From assembly GCA_023412475.1 (NCBI GenBank), contig JAEYNR010000017.1, positions 1 through 64,000 on the forward strand: a DNA stretch of 64,000 nucleotides, written 5' to 3'. This document shows, one piece after another, positions 54,836-63,608 of this stretch. Made by a program: the position numbers and the translations under genes. The DNA comes from Fibrobacterota bacterium (lineage in GTDB: Bacteria; Fibrobacterota; Chitinivibrionia; Chitinivibrionales; Chitinispirillaceae). The notes below the pieces were generated by a model. That model saw only the letters and a list, made by a program, of their open reading frames with translations, ran no database searches and was not told the origin of the DNA. Numbering within the stretch: the stretch's first letter is position 1; every line of letters starts with the position of its first letter.

Positions 54836-57274
54836 TTGAAAATCACCTGTGCTGGAGGTGCCACCTCAATCGGTGCATCATGTATTCTGCTTGAAACATC
54901 CACATCATCACTGGTAATCGATTGCGGCACAAGACCTGGTGAACACAAATCACCTTTACCGGATCTATCGGTTCTTAACGGTAAAAACCCATCCTGTATA
55001 GTTCTTACTCACGCACACACCGATCATTCCGGAGCTCTTCCTGTACTGGCAGAGTATTTCCCACATGTACCAATACTTGCAACCCCACCTACAATAGAGC
55101 TCGTTGACATTCTTTTTCGTGATTCACTGAAAATAATGAACAGTCCGGAGCGTGAAGCTGATCTGCCTTTGTATAATGATTTACAGGTCAAACGGGTGAT
55201 GGAGAATCTGGTTCCGATACAGTTCAATGAGCCCCGCGTAATCGATGACTTGACAATCACCTTTTATCAGGCCGGACACATTCTTGGTGCAGCAATGATC
55301 CATGTTGCCAGTCCGGAGGGCAATATCCTGATAAGCGGTGACTACAGCATCGGAGCGCAGCGTACTGTTGGAACCGCTCACAAGCCATCTCTTCCGGTTG
55401 ACCTGTTAATATCGGAATCGACCTATGGTGAAAGGCTCCACGAAGAACGCTCAGCTGCAGAAACCCGCTTTATCGAACAGGTAAAGAACATTATTGAAGG
55501 TGAAGGGAAAGTTCTGGTACCAACGTTTGCCATAGGACGGGCTCAGGAGATACTGCTTATTTTAAAGAAAGCAATGCGTGATGGAAGGATGAACCCGATT
55601 CCGGTTTACGTTGATGGAATGGTAAAAGCAGTCTGTAACATCTATTCCGGTTATGAAAGGTATGTAACCAGATCGCTTGCCCATGAAATACGCGCTAACC
55701 GTCATCCGTTCTGGGGAGTTTGGATCAACCCTGTGGAGAACCAATCCCAGCGTAACGAGATTCTTCAGGGTACTCCCTGCATTATTGTAGCTTCCAGTGG
55801 AATGCTCAATGGTGGCGCATCGCTTTTTTATGCAACCAGAATTCTTAAAAACGAGCATGATGCTGTTCTTCTGACTGGTTATCAGGATGAAGAATCTCCC
55901 GGACGGTTTTTACTTAATCTGGCATCGGAAATACCGGAAAACCGCAAAATCACTATTAGTGGTGAAGAGATCCAGGTTAAAGCCTCAATACAGATATTTG
56001 GTCTCTCCGCTCATGCTGACCGGATGGAGATGGCGGGATTCATTGACTCGCTGAAACCCCATACTGTGTTGCTGGTTCATGGTTCAGAAGAATCCAGGGA
56101 GAGTCTAAAAAAATCCTTGCTTTGCAAAGATTGTATCAGTGGTTTTGATGGCCTGGTAATGGAAAGAACATTCAGGAAAAAACAACTTTCCGACAATAGC
56201 GACATATTTGAATTACCGGAGCAAAAAGACCTGCAGAGAATCAGAGCCATCCTGGGGCCTCCATCATCTATTCCTGTAAAGGGAAGCAAGATCGCAGATA
56301 TGTGGTTTGGGAACAGAGTAAAGGCTGAGAATATCGAAAAACTTGTCTGCAAACTTGTCGATCTGGGTGTGGTCAGAAGGGATGATGAGAAAGCGAATCT
56401 CCTCTGGGTATTGAAACCTTCTGAATCTGAAAGCTTACAGGATGAAGCAGCGCTTGCAGAGCAGGTGAAAGCGGAAAACCCCAAAGGTAAACTTTTAGAA
56501 TATTGTATGAAACAGAACATTCTCCCTCCTGTCACTCAATGTGAAATCTATGGAGGCTTTTACAGGGTAAAGATGGAATTGACAATTCAAGGTACCAGAT
56601 ATGAATGCGTACAAAAGGCAGCAGAACGATTGGTTGCAGAACAGTTGGCAGCTCGTGAAATTCTTGCACTGTGCATCTCCAGAGATTCTAAAGAAATAGG
56701 TGAAACAAAGTTAATTTCAGAAGAGGAGGCCTCCGCTCTTAAGGCTGCCAATCCCAAGGGAGCTTTACTTGAATATTGTATGAAAAAGCACATAGCACCT
56801 CCTCAATTTGAGTTTCGTGTCATAGGTACAGAATGGTGCTGCCGTGCAGTTCTTCAGAATGACTCAGCACAAAAAGTTTCCAATTGGTATAGATCGAAAG
56901 TTAAAACCACCGCACAACATGGCGCAGCTTCTGAGATTCTGGCTACGTGCAATGAAAAAAACGAATGCATAGATATTCCAACCAACGATTCTGCCCCTGC
57001 CAAAAATGACACTCAGGCTTGCGCCTCTGTAGAGACAAGAACTGATCCAAAGCAGACACTAAACATTTTGAAAAAGCGAAGATACATAATTGACTTTGGT
57101 TTCTCGACACCGGAGAAAACCGGCCCTGTTCATGCACTGGTTTTCTGGACAAAAGCCTGGGCAAAGCTTCCGGATGAAAGTATAATCGAAACATCTTCAA
57201 AATCCGGCAGGACAAAAAAAGAGGCCGAGCGCAATGCGGCCGATGATATGGTGGATCTGATCGGTAATTTGTAG
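54836..57274 (+). CDS. Beta-CASP metallo-beta-lactamase ribonuclease with fused dsRNA-binding-like domains
   Basis: 812 residues; start is TTG at 54836 after AGGAGA. Residues 1-430 are a metallo-beta-lactamase/beta-CASP nuclease of the CPSF-73/RNase family: HAHTDH at 59-64, GHILGAAM, LISGDYS, SESTYGER, VPTFAIGRAQE, FGLSAHADR and LLVHGSEES, so the metal site is complete. A winged-helix-like stretch follows (about 465-535). Then come two dsRBD-like units, NPKGKLLEYCMKQNILPP (548-610) and NPKGALLEYCMKKHIAPP (639-705), and a third C-terminal unit ending GRTKKEAERNAADDMVDLI (about 745-810). NPK..L.EY and KKEAE..AA are dsRBD hallmarks. It should cut or process structured RNA. I know of no common family with this layout. 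Alone in its operon. Confidence 0.8.
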   Translation: MKITCAGGATSIGASCILLETSTSSLVIDCGTRPGEHKSPLPDLSVLNGKNPSCIVLTHAHTDHSGALPVLAEYFPHVPILATPPTIELVDILFRDSLKIMNSPEREADLPLYNDLQVKRVMENLVPIQFNEPRVIDDLTITFYQAGHILGAAMIHVASPEGNILISGDYSIGAQRTVGTAHKPSLPVDLLISESTYGERLHEERSAAETRFIEQVKNIIEGEGKVLVPTFAIGRAQEILLILKKAMRDGRMNPIPVYVDGMVKAVCNIYSGYERYVTRSLAHEIRANRHPFWGVWINPVENQSQRNEILQGTPCIIVASSGMLNGGASLFYATRILKNEHDAVLLTGYQDEESPGRFLLNLASEIPENRKITISGEEIQVKASIQIFGLSAHADRMEMAGFIDSLKPHTVLLVHGSEESRESLKKSLLCKDCISGFDGLVMERTFRKKQLSDNSDIFELPEQKDLQRIRAILGPPSSIPVKGSKIADMWFGNRVKAENIEKLVCKLVDLGVVRRDDEKANLLWVLKPSESESLQDEAALAEQVKAENPKGKLLEYCMKQNILPPVTQCEIYGGFYRVKMELTIQGTRYECVQKAAERLVAEQLAAREILALCISRDSKEIGETKLISEEEASALKAANPKGALLEYCMKKHIAPPQFEFRVIGTEWCCRAVLQNDSAQKVSNWYRSKVKTTAQHGAASEILATCNEKNECIDIPTNDSAPAKNDTQACASVETRTDPKQTLNILKKRRYIIDFGFSTPEKTGPVHALVFWTKAWAKLPDESIIETSSKSGRTKKEAERNAADDMVDLIGNL

Positions 57275-57306
57275 GAGGTTTTCTTCTGCGTCCTCTGCCC
57301 CCTAAA

Positions 57307-57328
57307 TCTCCCGATGTACATCGGGAGA
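57307..57328. repeat. Perfect 22-bp palindrome
   Basis: TCTCCCGATGTACATCGGGAGA in two halves of 11 bp, directly after the ribonuclease gene. It can form a hairpin but has no T-run. Confidence 0.8.
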
Positions 57329-57411
57329 CTTCAGGATCGCATAATGTGGCCAAGTAGCTTGATTTGTGGGTCTTAATTCCCCCTTTGGGGGTTAGGGGGC
57401 GGGAGATTTAG

Positions 57412-57486
57412 GTGGCTCAAAGGCACACCATTTGCAACTCCTGCCTGTGTTACATATCATCCATTTATCCTTAAAGACAACCCAGG
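57412..57486 (+). promoter_or_regulatory. Conserved leader of the copper ATPase gene
   Basis: GCACACCATTTGCAACTCCT, GCCTGTGTTACATATCATCC and AAAGACAACCCAGG are shared with 50405-50484 and, more loosely, 41637-41701, each immediately before (or at) a start MNH. Conservation of non-coding leader with two dead 5' copies suggests either recent duplication or a regulatory element (for example a copper-responsive operator). I cannot assign a regulator. Confidence 0.5.
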
Positions 57487-59607
57487 ACGAACCACCAGAA
57501 ACACACACCACCTACAGCATCCAATCGCCACCACGACAAACACTACGGCCATAATATTCAGGATTTCAAGATCCGTTTCTACATCTCCCTTATTGTCACC
57601 ATCCCTATTCTACTCCTCTCCCCTATTATTCAAAATGTATTGGGATTAAGGGAAGCCCTGCAATTTCCCGGTGATAAGTATGTGCTGTGGCTGTTGTCCT
57701 CTTTTATTTACTTTTATGGTGGCAAACCCTTTCTTCTGGGGCTTTTGCGCGAACTGAAAGAGCGTACTCCAGGAATGATGACCCTTATAGGGCTGGCCAT
57801 TTCGGTGGCTTACCTTTACTCCAGTGCAGTAGTATCTGGCGTGGAAGGAGAGGTGTTTTTCTGGGAACTTGCTACACTTATAGATGTCATGCTTTTAGGG
57901 CACTGGATCGAAATGAAAGCCACCTCAGGAGCATCAAATGCGGTTGAATCCCTGGTAAAGCTTCTCCCCTCGACCGCCCACCGCCTTTCCGGCGATTCCA
58001 TCGAGGATATTCCATTACATTTAATAAACAGGGGTGATAAGCTTCTGATTAAACCGGGAGAGAAAATACCTGCCGATGGACAAGTCGTAAACGGGGAGTC
58101 ATCGGTCAATGAAGCCATGATCACCGGTGAATCGGTTCCTGTGTATAAAAAAAGCGGAAACCGGGTGATCGGAGGTTCGGTAAACGGTGAAGGATCTATT
58201 ACCATCAGGGTAGAAAAAACCGGAGAGGAATCATTTCTCTCTCAGGTGGTAAAACTTGTTTCCGATGCACAGAAAAGCAGGTCCAGAACCCAGGAACTGG
58301 CTGACAGAGCCGCTGTCTGGCTTACCGGTATAGCTCTTGGAAGCAGTCTCTTGACCCTGTTAATCTGGTCATTTTTGCTTAAAGTTAATTTTGAATTCGC
58401 ACTTGAGAGGACCGTGACTGTCATGGTTATCGCCTGTCCTCATGCCCTGGGTCTGGCTATTCCCCTGGTGGTTGCAATGTCCACCTCCATCTCAGCACAA
58501 AACGGTCTACTGATAAAAAAAAGATCCGCCTTTGAAAAAGCCCGAAAACTCTCTGCAATACTTTTTGATAAGACCGGTACCATTACCATGGGTAAATTTG
58601 GAGTCACCGATGTGATCTCATTCGGTTCATCATGGAATAAGAACCGCTTACTCTCCTGTGCTGCTTCAGTGGAGTCCCACTCACAGCACCCTATAGCTCA
58701 GGCAATAGTGGAACCTTCTTCCAAGATACTAAAGGTAAATAATTTCAATTCAATAACCGGTAAAGGTGCACAAGGAGTGGTTGAATATCATCTGGTCAAA
58801 GTTGTCAACCCTCGATATCTCGAAGAAAACGGAATCAAGCCACATCCCGATGCGATTCAGCCATTAATTGAAAAAGGGAAGACCGTTGTTTATGTTCTCA
58901 TAAATGACAAGGCAGAAGGTGGAATCGCTCTTTCCGATATTATCCGTCCTGAGTCAAAAGATGCTATCCGCAGACTGAAAAGTATGGGTGTAAACCCGAT
59001 GATGATTACCGGTGATAACAGAAAAGTCGCTCAGTGGGTGGCAGAACAAACCGGACTTACCGAATACTTTGCAGAGATACTTCCTCAGGACAAGGTGAAA
59101 AAAGTTAAAGAGGTTCAGGCACGTGGGAATATCACAGCCATGGCCGGTGATGGTATCAACGATGCTCCTGCACTGGCTCAGGCAGATGTTGGAATCGCGA
59201 TCGGTGCAGGCACCGATATCGCAGCAGAAACTGCGGATATCATTCTGGTCAGAAGCAACCTGTCAGATGTGGTTTCTGCCATTGAACTGGCCAGAAAGAC
59301 TTACCGTAAGATGGTTCAGAATCTATGGTGGGCCACCGGTTACAATGCAGTGGCCATTCCACTGGTTGCAGGGGTAATGTATGGTTGGGGGGTTCTTCTA
59401 AGCCCTGCTCTGGGAGCGGCTCTTATGTCGGTTAGTACGGTTACGGTGGCGGTGAATGCCAGGTTATTGAAGAAGGGGAAGAGAGAAAGAATATCGAATA
59501 TCGAAGTAAGGGAAAGGAAAAGCAGAATATCGAATGCTTGTAGTCTAATAAAGAAGAATCGCAGAATATTCCTAACCCCATCAGGGTGCAGTTTACTCCG
59601 GTTATAG
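57487..59607 (+). CDS. copB: CopB-type copper-translocating P-type ATPase, start codon altered
   Basis: The homologous start in the two relic copies is ATG; here it is ACG (57487). The frame from there is intact: TNHQKHTPPTASNRHHDKHYG, then HNIQDFKIRFYISLIVTIPI with the His-rich N-terminus and first membrane helix. The next in-frame usual start is TTG 57640, which would lose helix 1. Counting from 57640: MITGESVPV near 165; CPH metal motif 266-268; DKTGT at 310; GDGIND at 503-508. All catalytic residues are present, as in Cu+/Cu2+ exporters with CPH. The last ~40 residues (RERISNIEVRERKSRI...) are read-through into repeat DNA after the usual end NARLLKKGK. Confidence 0.85.
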   Translation, partial: TNHQKHTPPTASNRHHDKHYGHNIQDFKIRFYISLIVTIPILLLSPIIQNVLGLREALQFPGDKYVLWLLSSFIYFYGGKPFLLGLLRELKERTPGMMTLIGLAISVAYLYSSAVVSGVEGEVFFWELATLIDVMLLGHWIEMKATSGASNAVESLVKLLPSTAHRLSGDSIEDIPLHLINRGDKLLIKPGEKIPADGQVVNGESSVNEAMITGESVPVYKKSGNRVIGGSVNGEGSITIRVEKTGEESFLSQVVKLVSDAQKSRSRTQELADRAAVWLTGIALGSSLLTLLIWSFLLKVNFEFALERTVTVMVIACPHALGLAIPLVVAMSTSISAQNGLLIKKRSAFEKARKLSAILFDKTGTITMGKFGVTDVISFGSSWNKNRLLSCAASVESHSQHPIAQAIVEPSSKILKVNNFNSITGKGAQGVVEYHLVKVVNPRYLEENGIKPHPDAIQPLIEKGKTVVYVLINDKAEGGIALSDIIRPESKDAIRRLKSMGVNPMMITGDNRKVAQWVAEQTGLTEYFAEILPQDKVKKVKEVQARGNITAMAGDGINDAPALAQADVGIAIGAGTDIAAETADIILVRSNLSDVVSAIELARKTYRKMVQNLWWATGYNAVAIPLVAGVMYGWGVLLSPALGAALMSVSTVTVAVNARLLKKGKRERISNIEVRERKSRISNACSLIKKNRRIFLTPSGCSLLRL

Positions 59608-59629
59608 CAGATATTTTTCGGAGTAAACT
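59590..59629. terminator. Hairpin between convergent genes
   Basis: AGTTTACTCCG (59590-59600) pairs perfectly with CGGAGTAAACT (59619-59629) over an 18-nt loop containing ATTTTT. Sits between the convergent copB and GH45-like genes; it partly overlaps the end of the copB frame. Confidence 0.6.
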
Positions 59630-59698
59630 CCTGGTGCACGCAGCTGCCAGCTCAATCATAATATCAAACAGCCAACCATGTTTTGAGAACAGCCCACG

Positions 59699-61453
59699 CT
59701 ACTCTTCCGGTTCGGTAAATGGAACCCCAGCCCTATCACACGAATAGAATACATTGTAATCCGGGTCGGCTTTGAGGCCTTTTTTCTCTACCCAGTTGGC
59801 CGCAGCGCAGGATGGACGGCAGCAGTCCTCCATGGTAGTGGTCTCGTACATTTGGCCATTGGAGCCCTGCTTCCAGAAGGAATCGTCTTTTGCAGCCTGC
59901 TCGGCGGTGATGAGTTCGTCCACCTTAGGCAGGCCCTGATTCTGCAGCTTGCAGCCGGTAACCCGGGTGAGGCCTTCGGGGCATTCCACGCGGCGCACGT
60001 AAACGGACCAGTTGGCATGGTGCAGGGCTTCGGGTTGATTAGTCTTGATACAGGAGTTTCTCGCGTATTCGGTAATCTCCGGGTCGGCATGGGTAATCTC
60101 GTTGCAGGTTTCCGTTACTTTATCCTGACACCCTTCTGACCCGAGGCTCGAATCGGTGACCCATTGATACTGGTTCTTACACTCGCTCCAGTGGGTGATC
60201 GGTTTCACTCCGCCGGAGTGGCCACCCTCTTCTGGATACGCTTCATAGAGGTATTGCCCGGAGGTGGAGGTCGCCGAGAGCCCTGGACCGCAGCCGTTGT
60301 GTGCACCGAAACCGCCGCCGCCCATGTAAATGTCGAATGTGTTCTGCGTAGCCGCGGTGTTGAAACTCTGAGCGATAATCGGTTTGGGAACGGGCACCGC
60401 AGATGCCGGCTTGCTGACATCGTCAGGATTCTTTTGAACCTGCCGCTCGTTATTTGTGCTCGGCCAGGCGTAGATAATCTGGTAGCACTGGCAGCAGGTA
60501 CTCTCATCGGTGCCGTCGATGTACCCGCGGTCCACGTCGTGGCCCACAACGGCGTAGAGATACTCTTCGTTGCCGTCATCAATCGCGGCCTGAAGCATCT
60601 CCGGGCTGTAGAGCATGAATCTCGGACAGATGAAAGCGACATCGGCACCAGGCTTTGAAGTTTGGCTCTCACCGCATGCGTTGATAGTGTAGCAGACGCC
60701 ACCGCATTTCGAGTTGGCATCGCCCGGGGTACAGCCCTCGACATAGTCCCAGGCGTGGCAATAACTTGGCGGTGGCAGACAATAGGAGACTCCAACTTTT
60801 TTCAGAACGATATGATGAGGTCCGGATGTATAGGATTCGATGGCTAAAGCAGCATCTTGATAACCGTCTTTGGTGACTTTAATGGTATCGATCACTGCAC
60901 TCACCTTGGCAAGGTGCTTGAAAGTTTTATTATTCCACTTAGAGGCAGGATTGATATGACAGGCCTTACCTGCCATGATCGGCAATCTATAATAAGTCAC
61001 AGTGCCACCGATATCGACCTTTATCAAAACCATTTTCGACGACAAAGACTGCCTTAACAGGTTTATAGTATAATGCCCGGACTGGAGCTTTTTATCAAAC
61101 ACACAATCAATGAGGGTTCCGTCGAGCTGGTAAAGGCTGACCTTCACATCAAGATTGGGTTCGTGAATAGTAACTGCCAACAGACCTTTTTGGAAAACAG
61201 CCGAAAAAGAACCATTTTGGACCCGATGCTTTTTTATGGATGATGGCAGATCAAATTGCCATTTCCCATCGGCATCAGTAGTTGTGGTTTTATCGGCTAT
61301 GACCAGTTGTACTGTTGCTCCCTCGATACCCGCCCCGTTCTGGTCTTTAACCGTACCTGAAAGGGTCTGGGAGGAAAATGACTGGTTGAACAGGAAAATT
61401 ACAATTAAGAAAAGACAATTAAAACGTAACTTCATTTGCATTTGGTACCTCAA
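59699..61453 (-). CDS. Secreted GH45-like endoglucanase, apparently circularly permuted
   Basis: 584 residues. Signal peptide (1-28). Residues 30-70 are a carboxypeptidase-regulatory-like beta domain (LSGTVKDQNGAGIEGATVQL). Residues 80-220 form a second beta-rich module. From 224 on the protein matches family-45 glycoside hydrolases, but in altered order: STCCQCYQIIYAW (319-330, canonical SWCCACYELTF), NTFDIYMGGGGFGAHNGCG (371-389, canonical NHFDLAIPGGGVGIFDGC, with acid D374) and RRVECPEGLTRVTGC (487-501, the normal C-terminal end) come first. The normal N-terminal motif (TRYWDCCKPSCSW) appears last, as TTTMEDCCRPSCAAANW (538-554), with D543 at the place of the catalytic base. Both catalytic Asp residues and most Cys pairs are kept. 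Base composition is GC-richer than its neighbours. Predicted extracellular cellulase or related beta-glucanase. Confidence 0.7.
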   Translation of the reverse strand: MRYQMQMKLRFNCLFLIVIFLFNQSFSSQTLSGTVKDQNGAGIEGATVQLVIADKTTTTDADGKWQFDLPSSIKKHRVQNGSFSAVFQKGLLAVTIHEPNLDVKVSLYQLDGTLIDCVFDKKLQSGHYTINLLRQSLSSKMVLIKVDIGGTVTYYRLPIMAGKACHINPASKWNNKTFKHLAKVSAVIDTIKVTKDGYQDAALAIESYTSGPHHIVLKKVGVSYCLPPPSYCHAWDYVEGCTPGDANSKCGGVCYTINACGESQTSKPGADVAFICPRFMLYSPEMLQAAIDDGNEEYLYAVVGHDVDRGYIDGTDESTCCQCYQIIYAWPSTNNERQVQKNPDDVSKPASAVPVPKPIIAQSFNTAATQNTFDIYMGGGGFGAHNGCGPGLSATSTSGQYLYEAYPEEGGHSGGVKPITHWSECKNQYQWVTDSSLGSEGCQDKVTETCNEITHADPEITEYARNSCIKTNQPEALHHANWSVYVRRVECPEGLTRVTGCKLQNQGLPKVDELITAEQAAKDDSFWKQGSNGQMYETTTMEDCCRPSCAAANWVEKKGLKADPDYNVFYSCDRAGVPFTEPEE

Positions 61454-61499
61454 TAAGCGTGTAACAGCCGAAGCCTATCTTATATTAAATAACCACATC

Positions 61500-62439
61500 C
61501 ACATCTAAATTAAATAATAAACTAAATTATAACCAAACTATAACAAGTTATTAAATAGAAGATTTTAAAACTTCAGAAGTTTTATCATCTGCTGACACAA
61601 TATAAATTGTCTCTGGTGAATACAGGCAAGTAAAACTATCGAGTTCTAAACTACCCCCCCCACCTTCACGGGGACGCTTCGGTGGGCTGGGCGCTCAATA
61701 ACATTCTGTCATTATTAGCTAAGACACTCAAAAGTGCTTCTTCCTGAATGTATGACCTGATCCGCTTTTCAGATACTTTTCAAATCACGGGCTTTCTCTA
61801 TTGCTTCAAAAACGATATATATCGTTACTTTCCAGGGACGGTATACACTGACTGGATTTACATTTGCCTTCATTGTGCTCAGAGAGTCGCCGACGTCGGA
61901 TGTGTAACTAACAATTTCTGTTTGGGAAAGGAAAGACTCTGAAGAATGTAGGTGTAGTACATTGGGAGGTTATGATGGTAAGATGTTGCTGTAATTTAAG
62001 AAAAAATGATCAACGGACCAAAAAAGTGACCCATTTAGCAAAGCAGCTCGGCCACTTGAAAATTGAAGCGGCCCAGAAAAATATAGAGTTTGGCCCATAT
62101 AACCCTCATATAATGCCTTTGAGTATCATATACACTGGAATTTAAAATATAACACGAATATATAGGCATATCAGTAAAATGATCAAAAAGAAACTTATAT
62201 CTGTTTTGTAAACATTCGTGTCATTCGAGTTCCTCTTGAACCGGCCATTTTTAAGATAATACCAATCACAGAAAAAGAAAAGCAATCGGAAACGAATATG
62301 TACGAACCTGTGCCAGGATTACAAAGACATTCTACAAATATTTTTACTTTGGTATTTAATAAAGGAAGGAAAAAAACTGAAGCAATACTTACAACTGATT
62401 AATACTATTCTTTAAAAAACCGTAAATCTCAAATTGATT
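61500..62439. other. Intergenic region with a possible IS21-like end
   Basis: No gene is supported over about 940 bp. At 62015-62105 the motif (G)GACC/GGCC(A/C) recurs at regular intervals: GGACCAAAAAAGTGACCCAT, CTCGGCCACTTGAAAA, GCGGCCCAGAAAAA and TTGGCCCATAT. Multiple spaced copies of such text are typical of IS21-family ends. No istA/istB is nearby. Confidence 0.35.
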
Positions 62440-62513
62440 TACCCCTGACAGGATTCGAACCTGTTACCCTCTGCTTAGAAGGCAGATGCTCTATCCAAAT
62501 GAGCTACAGGGGC
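62440..62513 (-). tRNA. tRNA-Arg (anticodon TCT)
   Basis: The minus strand folds as a tRNA: acceptor GCCCCTG/CAGGGGT, D-loop AGCTCATTTGGATAGAGC, anticodon arm TCTGC-CTTCTAA-GCAGA with anticodon TCT, and T-arm ACAGG-TTCGAAT-CCTGT. CCA is not encoded. It lies 65 bp from tRNA-Pro on the same strand, so the two are probably one transcript. Confidence 0.96.
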
Positions 62514-62578
62514 AAAAAAATATTTTTATAAATCAATATTTAGATTTTTGGAACTTGTCTAAAATCTGAAATTTATTT

Positions 62579-62652
62579 TCGGGGTAGAGGGATTCGAACC
62601 CCCGACACCGTGGTCCCAAACCACGTGCGCTACCAGACTGCGCCACACCCCG
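62579..62652 (-). tRNA. tRNA-Pro (anticodon TGG)
   Basis: Minus strand: acceptor CGGGGTG/TACCCCG, D-loop GCGCAGTCTGGTAGCGC, anticodon arm CGTGG-TTTGGGA-CCACG with anticodon TGG, and T-arm CGGGGG-TTCGAAT-CCC. CCA is not encoded. It is upstream of tRNA-Arg in the direction of transcription. Confidence 0.96.
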
Positions 62653-62699
62653 TTTTAAATTTGATGGTAGAATATAATCTTTGGCACTCAACAGGGAAA

Positions 62700-62849
62700 C
62701 TAAAATGAAAGGGAAAATGCGAAACAGGAGACAGAATAAGGAAAATTCGAAACAGAAAAAACCGGATAGTGTTTGGTAGATCGCTTTCCCACTCCAGTTT
62801 CGGATTTTGTGCTTTCCACTCCCCTTTTCCTATTTCGTGCTTCTCACCT
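62700..62849. repeat. Degenerate AAATTCGAAACAGRA / TTTCGTGCTTTC tract, copy 1
   Basis: Purine tract GGAAAATTCGAAACAGAAAA on the left and pyrimidine tract CCTATTTCGTGCTTCTCACC on the right are roughly complementary, so the whole can form a loose hairpin. A second such pair is at 63495-63606. Confidence 0.55.
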
Positions 62850-63479
62850 CTATTTCGATTTTCGTACTTTCCCTTCGATGCTCTCCCCAAAATATCTGAA
62901 ATGCCCGGTGATCTTATATTCAAACAAAACATCCTCTATCTGTGCACCTCTGCCAATATTGTGCACAACTGCAAAACGATCAGTATTTCTCACCCCAACA
63001 TCCACCACCAGACCTATATGATCAAGATCACCTGGAATCTTCCACACAACAATATCTCCAGGAAGATAATCACTACCCTTTTTGGAAACAGCAACTGCCT
63101 TGGCTCTTCTGGTCAAAAATGTCACTATATTTGGTACCCGCCGATGATCAATGTTGGAATCGGGCCTCTTAAGCCCCCAAAGCTTTGGATAGCTCCCAAA
63201 ACCCCTCTTCATATCCTCGTGTATCTCTTTTTGCAAATCCACCCCTGTTGCCCTGAAAGCCCTGATAATAACATCAGTGCAAACACCACGCTCCGGCGAA
63301 ACATCGCCCCCCGGATAATCCAGTCTTACATAAGATGGATCATAATACCTGGTGACCTCTGTCTGAGATTTCGCATGCCTTATAATAATGGATATAGAAT
63401 CAGAAGATTTCTCTGCGTGTGAACTGATAATACAAAACAGAAATGCCAGATTCAGAAGTGAAAAATGTCTGAGGATCAT
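62850..63479 (-). CDS. DUF1287 secreted protein
   Basis: 209 residues with a signal peptide (1-22, ending SHA). The family signature is clear: YYDPSYVRLDYPGGDVSPERGVCTDVIIRAFRATGVDLQKEIHEDM, then NIDHRRVPNIVTFLTR and DHIGLVVD. Conserved Cys, Asp and His residues recall NlpC/P60-like (papain-type) amidases, although DUF1287 has no established activity. Start at ATG 63479. The C-terminal SIEGKVRKSK runs into the repeat tract. Confidence 0.88.
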   Translation of the reverse strand: MILRHFSLLNLAFLFCIISSHAEKSSDSISIIIRHAKSQTEVTRYYDPSYVRLDYPGGDVSPERGVCTDVIIRAFRATGVDLQKEIHEDMKRGFGSYPKLWGLKRPDSNIDHRRVPNIVTFLTRRAKAVAVSKKGSDYLPGDIVVWKIPGDLDHIGLVVDVGVRNTDRFAVVHNIGRGAQIEDVLFEYKITGHFRYFGESIEGKVRKSK

Positions 63480-63494
63480 TGCAATTCCGATTCA

Positions 63495-63606
63495 AATAAA
63501 GGGTAAGAAAATTCGAAACAGGAAAGGAAAAACCGCGCCCAGTTTCCCAGTATTTCTTGTTTTCCTGCTCTTGTTTCGAATTTCGTATTTCAGATTTCGT
63601 GCTTTC
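63495..63606. repeat. Degenerate AAATTCGAAACAGGAAA / TTTCGAATTTC tract, copy 2
   Basis: AAAATTCGAAACAGGAAAGG and CCTGCTCTTGTTTCGAATTT are largely complementary, about 60 bp apart. Related single-strand copies are at 43585-43625. It fills the gap between the DUF1287 and pyrC genes. Confidence 0.55.
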
Positions 63607-63608
63607 CC

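Noticed and set aside
60164..60795. Long frames on both strands inside the GH45-like gene
   Set aside because: They are shadows caused by locally high GC; only the 584-residue frame has a signal peptide and domain motifs.
61748..61942. 64-codon frame before the tRNA genes
   Set aside because: No ribosome site, no recognisable domain, odd composition.
62769..63422. 217-codon plus-strand frame opposite the DUF1287 gene
   Set aside because: Antisense shadow; the minus-strand protein has a signal peptide and conserved family motifs.
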